DNA of 64,000 nucleotides from NCBI RefSeq assembly GCF_028554725.1, contig NC_071670.1, forward strand, positions 69,849,001 through 69,913,000, read 5' to 3'. Below the pieces are notes generated by a model. It saw only the letters and a program-made list of their open reading frames with translations. It was not told the origin of the DNA and made no database searches. Of the stretch, positions 24,601 to 33,684 are shown in pieces. Made by a program: the position numbers and the translations under genes. This stretch comes from Zeugodacus cucurbitae (Eukaryota > Arthropoda > Insecta > Diptera > Tephritidae). The first letter of the stretch is position 1; each line of letters begins with the position of its first letter.

Positions 24601-24965
24601 GCACCTTCCCAATTAAGAGTCCGGACATTCCAGGTGCATGCCCTCAAATCATGATCCTTAGTACGTTTGCAGGGGTCGTCATCAAAAGGGGGGTTTCTCA
24701 TCCGAGGCTCGGTGTTTGTTTTCATTGGGGAGATTTTTTTTATGTGGTGGGTCCCAAGCCCTACGCACAACCGCACAAGCGGGCTTCGCCTTCTCACTTT
24801 AGCTCGCCTCCAAACGGATGTCTGTTAGCTACCCAGGGGATACTTGGTCTAAAACCGGAAGTCGTGAGCTGCTTGAGTCATATGCAAAAGAATCGTTCCT
24901 GGCCACTCCCAAGTGAATGGCAATCAGAAACTTTCCTCACTTGCGTGAACTTCTACATATGACCC
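21700..24965 (-). mobile_element. RTE-type non-LTR retrotransposon, near full length
   Basis: The element reads on the minus strand. It has a leader of about 200 bp, one long ORF (24725-21735), a 3' untranslated region of only about 15 bp, and then a short (TA)n tail at about 21702-21717. A single endonuclease/reverse-transcriptase ORF, almost no 3' UTR and a simple-repeat tail are hallmarks of the RTE clade. The 5' boundary (about 24965) is estimated from where the GC-rich leader gives way to AT-rich flank. No convincing target duplication could be fixed. GC content and codon use differ clearly from the surroundings. Confidence 0.88.
21735..24725 (-). CDS. RTE-type endonuclease/reverse transcriptase, 996 aa, intact
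   Basis: The frame has no stop or frameshift from the first ATG (24725). It is open further upstream with only non-ATG starts. The N-terminal 270 residues are an apurinic-type endonuclease: WNVRTLNW (N33), AVQEVRW (E62), VLGDFNARVG (D167, N169), NQIDHV and IDSDHYL (D262, H263). The middle is the reverse transcriptase: CGFRPGKSTMDQ, LFIDFKAAFDS, GFRQGDSLSC and LLAYADDIDI (catalytic DD at 734-735). The C-terminal part (IKRQRLRWLGHVVRM, then GRGRPPLRWKDQV) is the characteristic RTE tail. The enzyme nicks target DNA and copies its own RNA there. All visible catalytic residues are present, so the copy may be recently active. Predicted host proteins named craniofacial development protein 2-like are often copies of such elements. 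Confidence 0.93.
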   Translation of the reverse strand: MKTNTEPRMRNPPFDDDPCKRTKDHDLRACTWNVRTLNWEGASAQLVDVLIQLKADITAVQEVRWTGQGRKKVGPCDIYYSGHIKERKFGVGFVVGERLRRRVLAFTPVDERLATIRIKARFFNISLICAHAPTEEKDDVTKDAFYERLERTYERCPRHDVKIVLGDFNARVGKEGVFGTTVGKFSLHDETSPNGLRLIDFAGARNMVVCSTRFQHKKIHQATWLSPDRNTRNQIDHVVIDGRHVSSVLDVRTLRGPNIDSDHYLVAAKIRTRLCAAKNARQQTQGRFNVEKLQSQPTAERFSTRLALLLSESTHQHLDIRELWNGISNSLHTAAAETIGLRQRQKTSWYDENCRSAVERKQTAYLATLRSTTTRSGWDRYRELKREARRICRRKKKEAEMREYEKLEKLADMGNARKFYEKMRRLTEGFKTGALSCRDREGNLVTDVQSTLGLWREHFSDLLNGSESTTPGDGEPDSPIDDDGIDVPLPDHEEIRIAITCLKNNKAAGADGLPAELFKYGGEELIRCMHQLLCRIWSEESMPDDWNLSVLCPIHKKGDPTICANYRGISLLNIAYKVLSSVLCERLKPTVNELIGPYQCGFRPGKSTMDQIFTMRQILEKTRERRIDTHHLFIDFKAAFDSTKRSCLYAAMSEFGIPAKLIRLCKLTLSNTKSSVRIGKDLSEPFDTKRGFRQGDSLSCDFFNLLLEKIIRAAELNREGTIFYKSVQLLAYADDIDIIGSNNRAVCSAFSRLDKEAKRMGLVVNEDKTKYLLSSNKQSAHSRLGSHVTVDSHNFEVVDNFVYLGTSINNTNNVSLEIQRRITIANRCYFGLSRQLKSKVLSRRTKIKLYKSLIIPVLMYGSEAWTMTTSDETTLGVFERKVLRKIYGPLNIGNGEYRRRWNDELYDLYDDIDIVQRIKRQRLRWLGHVVRMEENTPALKVFDAVPAGGSRGRGRPPLRWKDQVQSDLASLGVSSWRQKAKRRNEWRALVDSAIIA

Positions 24966-25180
24966 CATCCCCTAATAAAGGAGTTAAATATGTCACGTTT
25001 TTCTCTTTTCGGTATTTGGGCTTTATAAACTTGTCTTTCATTTCAATCAAATTATAAAAGTGGCAATATACAATACGTATCGCCGATTAAGTGTCTACGA
25101 ATTTTGAATGCAGAGACGATCGCTCTCATGATCTGCTATGGAATTGAGAACACTTAAATGAAAAGTGTTTTCACTCAGGC

Positions 25181-25216
25181 TATACATAAGATCATTGCTG
25201 GGTTGAAGTTCATTAT
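25181..25216 (+). promoter_or_regulatory. core promoter of the small secreted-protein gene
   Basis: TATACATAA starts at 25181, and an initiator-like TTCATT follows with its A at 25212, 31 bases downstream, the canonical TATA-to-start spacing. This predicts a 5' untranslated region of about 44 bases before the ATG at 25256. Confidence 0.55.
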
Positions 25217-25255
25217 TATACAGTGTAGTAAGCTCTTTGTCGGAAAGCTTGTAAA

Positions 25256-25842
25256 ATGTTCCACTCGATATTTCTCTTGAACACTGCGATGGTGCTACTA
25301 TTAGTCTTTCACTACGCTATTGTAAATAATGTTGAGCATTTAGAATTTAAGGCTAACTGGTGCTCAAGAGATAATCGCTTGGTATCACTCACTTTAACTT
25401 TGTTAAATGGTGGTTGTAAGTATCAACGTTATAATTAATTCAACCACAATTACAAAAACAATTAATTTAAAACAAATTACAGTAACCTCATTACATGCTT
25501 ATAGAGTGAGGCAGAGTGACCACTATTCCATATGAGTAGAAACTGATTTTATATTCAGATATGTCAATATACCTTCTCACCCAAATAATTTGCATAAATG
25601 TAAATAACAAGAAAACATGTAAGGAAGAGTTAATTTCGAGTGCGACCGAGAATTGCGTATTCTTGGACGAAACTGGTGGAAATGACACTTTCAATATTGT
25701 TTGCTTGCCTTGCGGCGACGTTGTTGTAAAAAGCAATATCGCTTGCTACTCGCAGCGTTTGACTAAAATCAAACAAATCCGATTGGGAAATCTGTTTAAA
25801 CGACAATGCCAATATGCTGTTGCAGCGTCGAAAGTTCTTTGA
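25256..25842 (+). CDS. secreted cysteine-containing orphan protein, two exons
   Basis: Exon 1 is 25256-25415 and exon 2 is 25559-25842. The 143-bp intron runs from GTAAGT to TTTTATATTCAG (phase 1), and joining it keeps one frame of 147 residues. Residues 1-27 look like a signal peptide (FLLNTAMVLLLVFHYAIV). The predicted mature part begins near VEHLEFKANWC and has eight cysteines, including CINVNNKKTC, ATENCVFLDETGGND, NIVCLPCGD and IACYSQRL. There is no further membrane helix or known domain. The ATG follows AAA. No AATAAA is visible before the dispersed repeat that starts about 90 bases after the stop. I do not recognise the family. A small, disulfide-bonded, rapidly evolving secreted protein (reproductive, salivary or immune) is a guess. 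Alternative acceptors at 25491 run into a stop, which favours this model. Confidence 0.75.
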
Positions 25843-25930
25843 TCTGGCGGCTGATTTTTGGGAGCGCAGGCAAATCGTTATGAATCAGCAATGAGCTTAT
25901 GTACACATATGAAGCAGTTATTGGAAAGAC

Positions 25931-26030
25931 TTTTTTATATTTATACCCTGAACAGGGTATATTATACCTGTGAAGGGTATATTAGCTTCGGTACAGCCGA
26001 AGTTAACGTTTTTTCTTGTTTCAATTGAAT
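25931..26030 (-). repeat. end fragment of a high-copy fly repeat family
   Basis: The sequence contains TATACCCTGAACAGGGTATA, a second copy of GGGTATATTA, and then TTCGG...CCGAAGTTAACGTTTTTTCTTG. On the minus strand it resembles the starts of the repeats at 31021 and 34303 (ACAAG, a purine run, TTCGGNTGTAACCGAA-like). I recognise this type from higher-fly genomes, where it is very abundant; no family name is assigned. Confidence 0.55.
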
Positions 26031-26235
26031 TTTTTTTTTAATTTTTATATGTGACTTCATAAATTACGTATATTACTTACATACTTAATTTAATTAATAT
26101 ATTTAAATACTAGCGAATTGATAGTATAACAATGACGTAATACTTAAACAAATTGTATATACATACATTGTATAGTATAGTAGTATGATGATGCCCCAAA
26201 ACACTAACAAATGAAAAAAGTTATAAATTCTAAAT

Positions 26236-26310
26236 CTTAAAAATCTGGCAACCCGCCTCGAAATATATTTTCAATTGAAAGCTTTCTAAATCAATTTCAG
26301 TCCTCAAAGA
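26236..26310. repeat. direct-repeat copy flanking a MITE (partner 27069-27150)
   Basis: About 75-80 bp starting CTTAAAAATCTGGCAAC and running through TCTAAATCAATTTC recurs after the MITE at 27069-27150, beginning CTTTAAAAATCTGGCAAC. The copies are diverged by roughly a quarter. Confidence 0.5.
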
Positions 26311-26359
26311 TGTGGTGATACCTTTACTATAATGATTCAGTTATTTTGTAATTTTAAGA

Positions 26360-27068
26360 GGCTATACCAGTGTAACCCATGAAGAATTAGGCGATTTTCG
26401 TGAATTAAAAAAAAAGTACTCGATCAATTGTTTCGAAGTTTCTTGCACATACTAAGGTATATTTTCGGCTACTTTTTAAAACTTTTTCTTAACAAAAATA
26501 TTGAAAAATAACGGAGTTATAAGCAATCTTCGGAGGTGCCAAAAAGAGTTCCCAAACTGCTGACATGATTCCGGCCGAATGAGTTGCTGAAACAAAAAAA
26601 TTCCAAAAGGTTATTAAAGTTCAATATTTTTCCTATACAATGTCCTAAGATTTTTGAAAAATACCAAAAATTGACAAAATGGCGAAGTTCTAAAAAAAAA
26701 ATTTCGTTTTTTTAGGTAAAAAATGGTATTTTTTGAAATGCCAATTTGACAATTTTCAACCACTCAAAAATATCGTATGTCATTGTATAGTAAATATATT
26801 CAAGAATACTCAGTTTAAATTAAAAGTCGGTCGTTCAATGTATCGTTGAGTTATGATGACAGCAATTTTGAGAAATGTCGTTTCGAGAAAAACGTGTTTA
26901 AAGTTTCGTCTATAGCTGCTTATAACAGCGAGCGTTGGGTCTTTAGAACGCTGTCATTCAAAAACTATTCAAGATACGATCTTAGCGCTTTCACAGGATA
27001 ATTTTGAAAGTGTAATAAGCAAAAAATAAAAAAAATCGATTTTTTGAAAAAGTCACACTGGTATAGCC
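26360..27068. mobile_element. non-autonomous element with GGCTATACCAGTGT ends
   Basis: A perfect 14-bp inverted repeat (GGCTATACCAGTGT at 26360-26373, its complement at 27055-27068) bounds about 710 bp of AT-rich, non-coding DNA with many A and T runs. No clear target duplication is visible, although TTTAA-like bases border both ends. The superfamily is unassigned. Confidence 0.6.
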
Positions 27069-27150
27069 CTTTAAAAATCTGGCAACACTCCTAAAAAAGC
27101 TCAACTGTAAGCTGTCTAGATCAATTTCTGCGTCTAAGATATTGTTATAT

Positions 27151-28928
27151 AATTTTTCATTTCTGCAAACTGGTTGAAACCACCTCATTTGTTTTGATAT
27201 TAATCATTAGAGCATTATACAAAGTCTTCATTATGGTGACGGCAGTTGACAATTCATGAGTTTTTGTGTGTGTTTATCTACAGATTGGAGGCAGAGATTT
27301 GTCGCCGCAGGCTTTTGAGGATAGGTAAATCGGTGCATATGCTGTTGAAAGAAGCCAAAGATAGGATCACATAAAGCGCGGGGGAGTTCTATGCGAACTA
27401 AAGAACCAAAAAGCTCGTCGCAAAGGATGGAAAAATGAATGGAAATTCTTTAAAAGCGTTCGGGTTTCGTTATATAGCTATAGGGAATGAAAAATTCGTA
27501 ATATTTTTTCAGATACTGTAAAAGCCAAGCACCAAGGCCAATATCCGAAAATATCGATACATTGATGGAAATAGTTAGGTCGAATCCGTTAAGTGGATTA
27601 TCAATAGTGAAGATAAATTGGCCATTTAAGGCAACGTCTAACGAAAATGGTCATGGCCGATCGCGGTGAGTCGATGTAAAAGGGAGTCAAGTCGGGATCG
27701 ACGGTCCGGAATGGTTTCATATGCCTTTGATGGCACTGGCAGGGAATAATCTACTAAATGGTGTGTTTTTAGATTTGTGTGTTTTCATGAAGAAATACGA
27801 CGCACATACTTTAATGCCATGGCCAAAAAATTTGTTTCATTGCCAATATAAAGGTTTCCCATTAGGTTTTGCAAATGATTTCGGGGAAGTTAGCGCCGCG
27901 AATTATTCGCCTCATGAGAAGCTTTTTCAATCAAAACCTCCATTGAATTCAAAATTTGGATTTACTTTTACTAAACCTTAATAACATACGTGTATATTAA
28001 TAATATTCTTTGGTTAGAATTATAATTGAGAAATACATTTCAGTGCAAATAGATCACAAATTAAGCAGTATTTTATATGTAGCCTAAATAGAATATATAA
28101 ATACATAAACCAACAAGCAACATTCACTTTTAATCGAATTTCGACAAAAACCATTACCAATACAAAATCGATGCTTGCTATCGGTCCCGATAGATTACAA
28201 ACGCTTCGAAATACAAAACACATACAAAAGCGACGCGCAAAAAACATAAAATCAAAATGAAAAAAAATACATTGAATACATGAAAAAGGCTTTGCAAAAG
28301 CAAAACGGGGGAAATTTCCCGAAATGCAAAATTCATTGTGTGCACTTTTTCGCTGCTTTTCATGAATTTTTGTGTTTTCAATTGTTGTTTGTAATACATT
28401 TTTGTATTCTTTTTTTTATTTCGTCGAACTTTTTGTTGTCGAATTTAAGCCACTGCTTTTTTGTTGTAATTGTGAACTCGCTCACTTGTATACGCTTTAA
28501 CGCGCTTATCCCTCGTATAACAATTGAATTTCGAAGCTTTCGTTGAACCGCATTTTTCAATTAATTGATTTGTGCGCCACTTGCCACTTGCGAAGTGAAG
28601 TGCAGAATTCGAGGGTTCTCATGTTGTTTAATTTATTAATTTGATATCATAATTAATCATATTAGTTAATTCATTGTTGTTATTGTTTTATTGTTATCAA
28701 TATCAGCCACTTGGACAACTGCATAAATGTTTCTCGTGATGGAAAAAAAAAATTACTCCAGATAGATTCAAGCTCTCACTAGTCGATAAAAAGTGTTGAA
28801 TATATCAAAAACCTGTGAAGGCGATGAACGTTTACCTCAACTAGATCAACTGAATAATTAAAGATGTAAGCCTCAGCCTCGTAACAACTGATGAAGATGG
28901 AGCTGAGACGATTCCACATCATCTTTTC
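27151..28928. other. no confident gene; a possible decayed coding trace at 27290-27981
   Basis: At 27513-27665 (plus) a frame open for 51 codons is bounded by TTTTTTCAG and GTGAGT, and a further open frame runs 27721-27981. Their phases do not join across the most likely acceptor, so no gene model is possible. It may be a decayed transposon or gene. The rest is AT-rich. Confidence 0.4.
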
Positions 28929-29160
28929 CAGTGGCGGATCCAGAGACGATTCTTGGGGGGGGGGGGGCAAATTGAATTTATCCTTCGATTTGGGTTTCAA
29001 ACTCATTATTGCGAGGGAAATACAGTACAAATTATGAAACAAAAATTATCAATTCCAAGTTTTTTTTTTAGTGGTTATAATCGAAAAGTTTGAAAGTGCA
29101 TTACATAGTGGCTCATTTTATTAAAAATTCAAACAAAAACATCCTTTTACATTGCGTGTT

Positions 29161-29944
29161 TCATAACACAAATCGATGACTGCCAAGTTTTGCGAATCTT
29201 TCGATGACTTCTTCGGCGGTGATTTCGATGTCATGATGCGTATGAAGCAACGCTAATCCAACTAGTCTTTCTTAAAGCATGGTCGTCCTAAGCCATGTTT
29301 GATGCGGCGAAGATAAGAGAAAGAACGTCGTAACGCGTTTGTTACGGGAAGTGTACAGAATACTCGGAGATAGGTGTGGATTGTTGGGAATATGTCGACA
29401 TCACATGCTTTTAATGTTTCCAGTGCAGAAGTTGGAATTTCGCTGCCTTCAATTTTTTGTTGCTGCTGCCAGTGACATTGCTAGTAGCTTAATTCACCTT
29501 TGAATTTCAATTTTTGTACGCTTTTTTCATCATCCAGAAGATTCCCGAATCTTTCTATCAAGCATCCGATTAGATCATCGATTTCGTTTTCTTTTAAAAG
29601 ACTTGCTTTTTCTGGGAGCAACACACTCAATTGGTAACCATCCAAAACTTCTTGTGAAAAACGAGCTTCCAAATCTTCTTTGATGGTATCCAAGAGAGGT
29701 ATGTAGACAGAGACCCTGTTGTAATCTTCGCAAGTTTTCACGTCGTAATTTTCGCGTTTCGTTTGTTGACCAAATGTTCTCGGTTTCACGTCGTCAACAT
29801 CGAGTTTTTCCGCAATTTTCTTGGCTTCTGAATAAATCAATCGGAATATTTCAACAACTTTTTCCCTATTTTTTTCCAACGTGGCAAGCAACGTCCCAAT
29901 CATTTTTGATGCCTTCGCCAAATCAATTGCTTCCTTTTGAAGAA
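29161..29944 (-). pseudogene. hAT transposase (ZMYM1-like type), truncated and frameshifted
   Basis: The frame 29921-29481 continues upstream without an ATG to about 29944 and resembles the middle of hAT transposases of the zinc-finger MYM-type 1-like group (DVKPRTFGQQTKRENYDV, then YIPLLDTIKEDLEARF). After a stop, another frame gives the conserved C-terminal dimerisation region (ACDVDIFPTIHTYLR, CTLPVTNALRRSFSYLRRIK). A frameshift near 29268 is followed by RLVGLALLHTHHDIEI and a final stop at 29161-29163. The usual ERSFS signature reads RRSFS. The N-terminal zinc finger and first catalytic region are missing. It cannot encode a working enzyme. Confidence 0.82.
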
Positions 29945-29962
29945 CTACGAACGAATGGGTGA

Positions 29963-30085
29963 GCGATTCCCGAGGATAACAGCTGGTCCGGAAACGCCTG
30001 GAAATCTGGCACGGAAATTTTCCCGGCTCTGTCGGGAAATGTTCCCGATTTTTATTCCGGACCAGCTGTTATCGTCGGGAATCGC
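29963..30085. repeat. hairpin (fold-back) repeat nested in the hAT element
   Basis: Arms of 31 bp at 29963-29993 and 30055-30085 are complementary at 30 positions (GCGATTCCCGAGGATAACAG on the left). They are separated by a GC-rich loop that itself contains short GGAAA/TTTCC repeats. The insertion sits exactly where the hAT coding trace ends, so it or its carrier probably disrupted that gene. The transcript of this segment would form a stable stem. Confidence 0.75.
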
Positions 30086-30500
30086 CGGGTTCCGAGGACG
30101 AGGGCAAGTTAAAACACGGGTTCTATAAGCAAAATTGGCTACTATTATTGTTGAATAAACAAACCTAACCTCAGTTTTTATGTAAACACACGTTTGAATG
30201 TCAGTGAAATTTCACCACGCACAAAAGTGAACAGTAAAATAGAAACAACATCGATACTTACCATTTTAGATATTCAAAATTGGGCACTTTATTTTCCAGA
30301 ATAAGGTATAACTTCACAGAAACTGACGAAAATGATATGGGTAACTTGGGCAACTTATAGTTACTATATAGATGATTCCGCTCAGCTGGGCATAGCGTGA
30401 TTCTATTGGACAGTCAAGTTGAGGCGTTTTTGGCGAGATAAACGGATTTAAATGAAACGCCATGCGTCGAGGGTTTTTATACTCAATAGTACCAATTGTA

Positions 30501-30640
30501 CAGTATGAGACATATATGCCCGCAGAGATATCGAATTAATGGGGCGTTCGATAGTCGCAAGCGGCATCATGTCTATATGTTTTTTTGTGGTTCGTGGTGT
30601 CAACTGACGCTAGGTCAGCGGGCATATATGTCTCATACTG
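30501..30640. mobile_element. pogo-type MITE, 140 bp, nested in the hAT element
   Basis: Perfect 23-bp inverted repeats beginning CAGTATGAGACATATATGCC bound 140 bp and are flanked by TA at 30499-30500 and 30641-30642. CAGT ends and TA duplication indicate a pogo/Tc1-type transposase in trans. No coding capacity. Perfect ends suggest recent insertion. Confidence 0.9.
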
Positions 30641-31020
30641 TACTCAAGACTTCGACTCTTTCTCAATTCAGAATTTAGTAAATCCGCTGTGAGTCGCCCG
30701 GAAAAGGGTTAAATAAGTTTAGACAGGTCATATAATGCAATTTATGATAGTATCTTGTTGTGATTTCCATAGTGTATTTGGCGAGAAGAGTGTCACTGTT
30801 GTATTTTCATTTTTTATTGCAAAGAATATTTTTCTAGCAAACAAGTGAAATTTTCAGGTTCTGCGGTTCCAAGGGGGGAAAATTTCCCTAATTTCCTCCC
30901 CCCCGTGGATCCGCCACTGTCTTTTCATACATAATTTCGACGGCTGGCATCTGAAAAGGTTTTAACTCTCTCTAAATGGGTGTCCATAGATCAATACTTG
31001 GTTAAAACCTAAAAAACAAC

Positions 31021-31640
31021 CTAACAAGAAACAAGTAAGAAAAGGCCAAATTCGGTTGCAAACGAACATTTCATATTCTCGTAATTTATTGATGCAATTT
31101 TATTATGATAACGTACAATTTGACCATGTATTCGCCCAAAAGTCCATATAGTCTATGAGGGCTGAGGTAATTCCTGAACCAGAAGTTATGACCCGATTTT
31201 AACCATTTCTTACATTGACACATAATTAGAAGAAAAATATTCCGTCTGAATTTCTATAAAATATCTGAGAGATTTACCAATGTTTTCGGTGAAAAATTAC
31301 GCTTAAGTACTGAGTTCTTTATGTTCGATATCAGGGACCTTGAAAAGTTATTGTCCGATCTCGACAATTTTTTCACAAGTGATATCTCAGCTCAAATACA
31401 GTATTTGTGTAAAGCTTTATTCCGCTATCTTCATTGATTCATAATATATATATTCTTAAAAAAGTTAACAAATCAGAAGGAAAACAAAATTATGTTATAG
31501 GGGAAGAGAGCGTGATTGGGAACCGATTTCGCCCATTTTCCTACGTCAAGATATCTTAATTTTTACTGAAGTTATCCGTTGCACGGATGGACAGGCGGAC
31601 GATCTAAAAAAACGCATATTATTATGGTAATCTATGGATA
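31021..31640 (+). repeat. high-copy fly repeat, diverged copy
   Basis: It begins ACAAGTAAGAAAAGGCCAAATTCGG..., aligns with the start of 34303-34760 (shared TTCATATTCTCG or TTTATACTCTCG, ATTTTATTATGA, ATTCG), and runs through TTTATTCCGCTATCTTCAT, also seen at 45735. It ends near a CGGATGGACAGGCGGAC stretch. No coding frame is visible. Confidence 0.55.
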
Positions 31641-32753
31641 TTAAAGTGATAACAGAGAATTTATGGCAATCAGTTAGATTTGGGAGAATATGAAGTGATC
31701 ACTGGTGAAGTTTTTCTGAAAGAAGAAAAATTACTGAAAGAATCCTAGAACTATAGGGAGCTATCACAACCTACTCTTGCCTTATTAATGACGGTTTCCA
31801 AAAATCATAAGCCTTTCAAAGAGTATTCCCTTTAGTATATGATTTAGTTGCCAACAAAAACGGTATACAACTTCTTACTTATCAACCCCAACCGGCACTA
31901 ATTAGACAAAGAACAACAACAGATGTTGGTTAGTTACAAGAATCTGAGTCCTTATTGTCACCCTTTTCACTACACCCTCTGCTCTTTGCTTTTTGCACAA
32001 AAATAGTTGTTTTGTGTGTTTGGAATTCAGTTAATTTGTAATTCGCACAGAATTCGCCGACACGAAAAAGCACTAGGACACGACGCAGTACTGAGGTGCA
32101 CACACATGTATGTACATACATATGTCTCTACTATGCACTCGCGCACACTACACCTTCCCTCACATTCCCCTCGGAAAGCGAAAAACACGATAGTCGTGTT
32201 GCACACGCCGAGTTGTTTACGCCGCCCACACGATAACTCATGCTTATTTAAATTACACGAACTAAACGAACAACAATAATTGTAATAGCAACAACAATAA
32301 AACAGTGGAAACAACAAACTAAATCTGTGCAACGTTTTTTGATGGAGCAACAGAAAAGTTGGACATGCCACACAAAAAGTGCCATAAAGTAAACAGTGGC
32401 ACGTACCCTGCGCGGCTAAGAGAGAGTGGGATGCGCGATAAATGGACACAACTCGGCGAATAAATGGTTTGGATAATTCAATTCAAGTGTGAAGTAAATT
32501 TCTTGCCGCAAATTGTTGTTGTTGTTTTTTTTCTTATCCTGTCAATTTCTTTCGCATGCAAACACATACATAAATAATCTGACTAATGTACAATTTATGT
32601 ACATATATTGCTCACACATAACGGTATATACAGTTGTAATGCGCTGCAAATCAATCTCAACCACCGTTGTGACAATATAAAACCACGTAGCAACGTTATT
32701 TGTCGAGCTAGGTTGGATCACGAAAATAAACAAGAAATTGCTCACACTCCAAA
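31641..32753. other. no gene seen
   Basis: AT-rich DNA with CA runs near 32099-32150 and CAACAA runs near 32270-32310. Nothing supportable. Confidence 0.55.
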
Positions 32754-33300
32754 TAGCTGAACTCAAACAATCTAAAGTTGACGACCATGCCTATAGTGCA
32801 TCGCATCGAACGGTAAACATAGGTCAGCGCGCATGTTTGCTGGTGGTGATTTGTTCGAGTTAAGCTGGTTTTATTAGGTGAACAGAAGAAGTAGAAAGAA
32901 TCGCCGATGATGCCGATGATAAGGCCGATTAATGCATGCATGTGATGGTGATAATGTTGGAGCCACAACAACATTTGACAGCTGTCCGACTTAAATTCTC
33001 CAATGTTCATAAAAGATGGAACTTGCAAGAGAGCTAAATTGGCGAATTAAACAACCGAATTATAAAGAAAACAATTGATTTCGAAAATCTAATTTTTTTC
33101 TTTAATTTGTTCCATTACTATTTGAGTTAAATTGTATGTCCGCTCCTTCTCGTGTAGTCAGTTTTAACACTTTTAATCATAATTTGAAATTATTCTTGAC
33201 CGAACTCATTTCTGACAAATTAGCGTCACACCAGATGAAAACTCTAATGAGATAAATCATTTATATTACAAATATGCATTTATATACTTAATTGTGAATC
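32754..33300. repeat. diverged dispersed repeat, copy 2 (pair with 16895-17405)
   Basis: This stretch has the same block order as copy 1, with extra inserted sequence near 32870-32935. It has no coding capacity. See copy 1 for the shared landmarks. Confidence 0.65.
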
Positions 33301-33415
33301 TAAACCATCCTCAATTCCCCTGGAATACACATAAAAAATTTCATCAAAATCGTCCAGCCATTTAGGAAGAATTCAATGACTAACACACGTAGAAGATTTA
33401 TATATATAAAGATGT
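33301..33415 (+). repeat. end of another dispersed repeat
   Basis: The block TTTCATCAAAATCGTCCAGCC...GAATTCA...ACACACGTAGA...TTATATATATAAAGAT is a type of repeat terminus common in insect genomes and found at the 3' ends of several element types. It directly follows copy 2 of the dispersed pair. Family assignment is uncertain. Confidence 0.45.
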
Positions 33416-33684
33416 ACCTTACCTGCATATCAGATGTTTCTAGTTTTATTTCAATACTTTACACCAAGAAATATGAAACAACAATGTATCTCACTTTCTC
33501 ATGATAGTTTTAAGGTTTTGAAACTGTTTATTGAAAAAATATAATAATTTGTTTCTAAAACTCTTTAATTTTGTATGTTTTTTTTATTTTTCCTGTGTGT
33601 ATGTGATTATGGTTATTGTTGTAGCAGAAAACATTCATCAAATATTTTAAAGAATGACGTCTCTTAATTTTGCCTAAACTACTA

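Larger units (their letters stand above)
28929..30919. mobile_element. hAT-type transposon with nested insertions (1,991 bp)
   Basis: The ends are inverted repeats beginning CAGTGGCGGATCCA (14 bp; 28929-28942 and 30906-30919). Each is followed inward by a G-rich or C-rich run, and both are flanked by TCTTTTC (28922-28928 and 30920-30926), a near-8-bp target duplication as expected for hAT elements. Inside, a broken minus-strand transposase occupies 29161-29944. The part that should hold its N-terminal half is replaced by a hairpin repeat (29963-30085), unassigned sequence and a pogo-type MITE (30501-30640). The gene is dead but the ends are well preserved. Confidence 0.88.

Noticed and set aside
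21785..24962. Plus-strand ORFs up to 130 codons
   Set aside because: They are antisense shadows of the intact retrotransposon ORF.
28952..28966. Long G run, considered as an assembly artefact or quadruplex
   Set aside because: It is the G-rich subterminal part of the hAT element end, mirrored by the C run at the other end.
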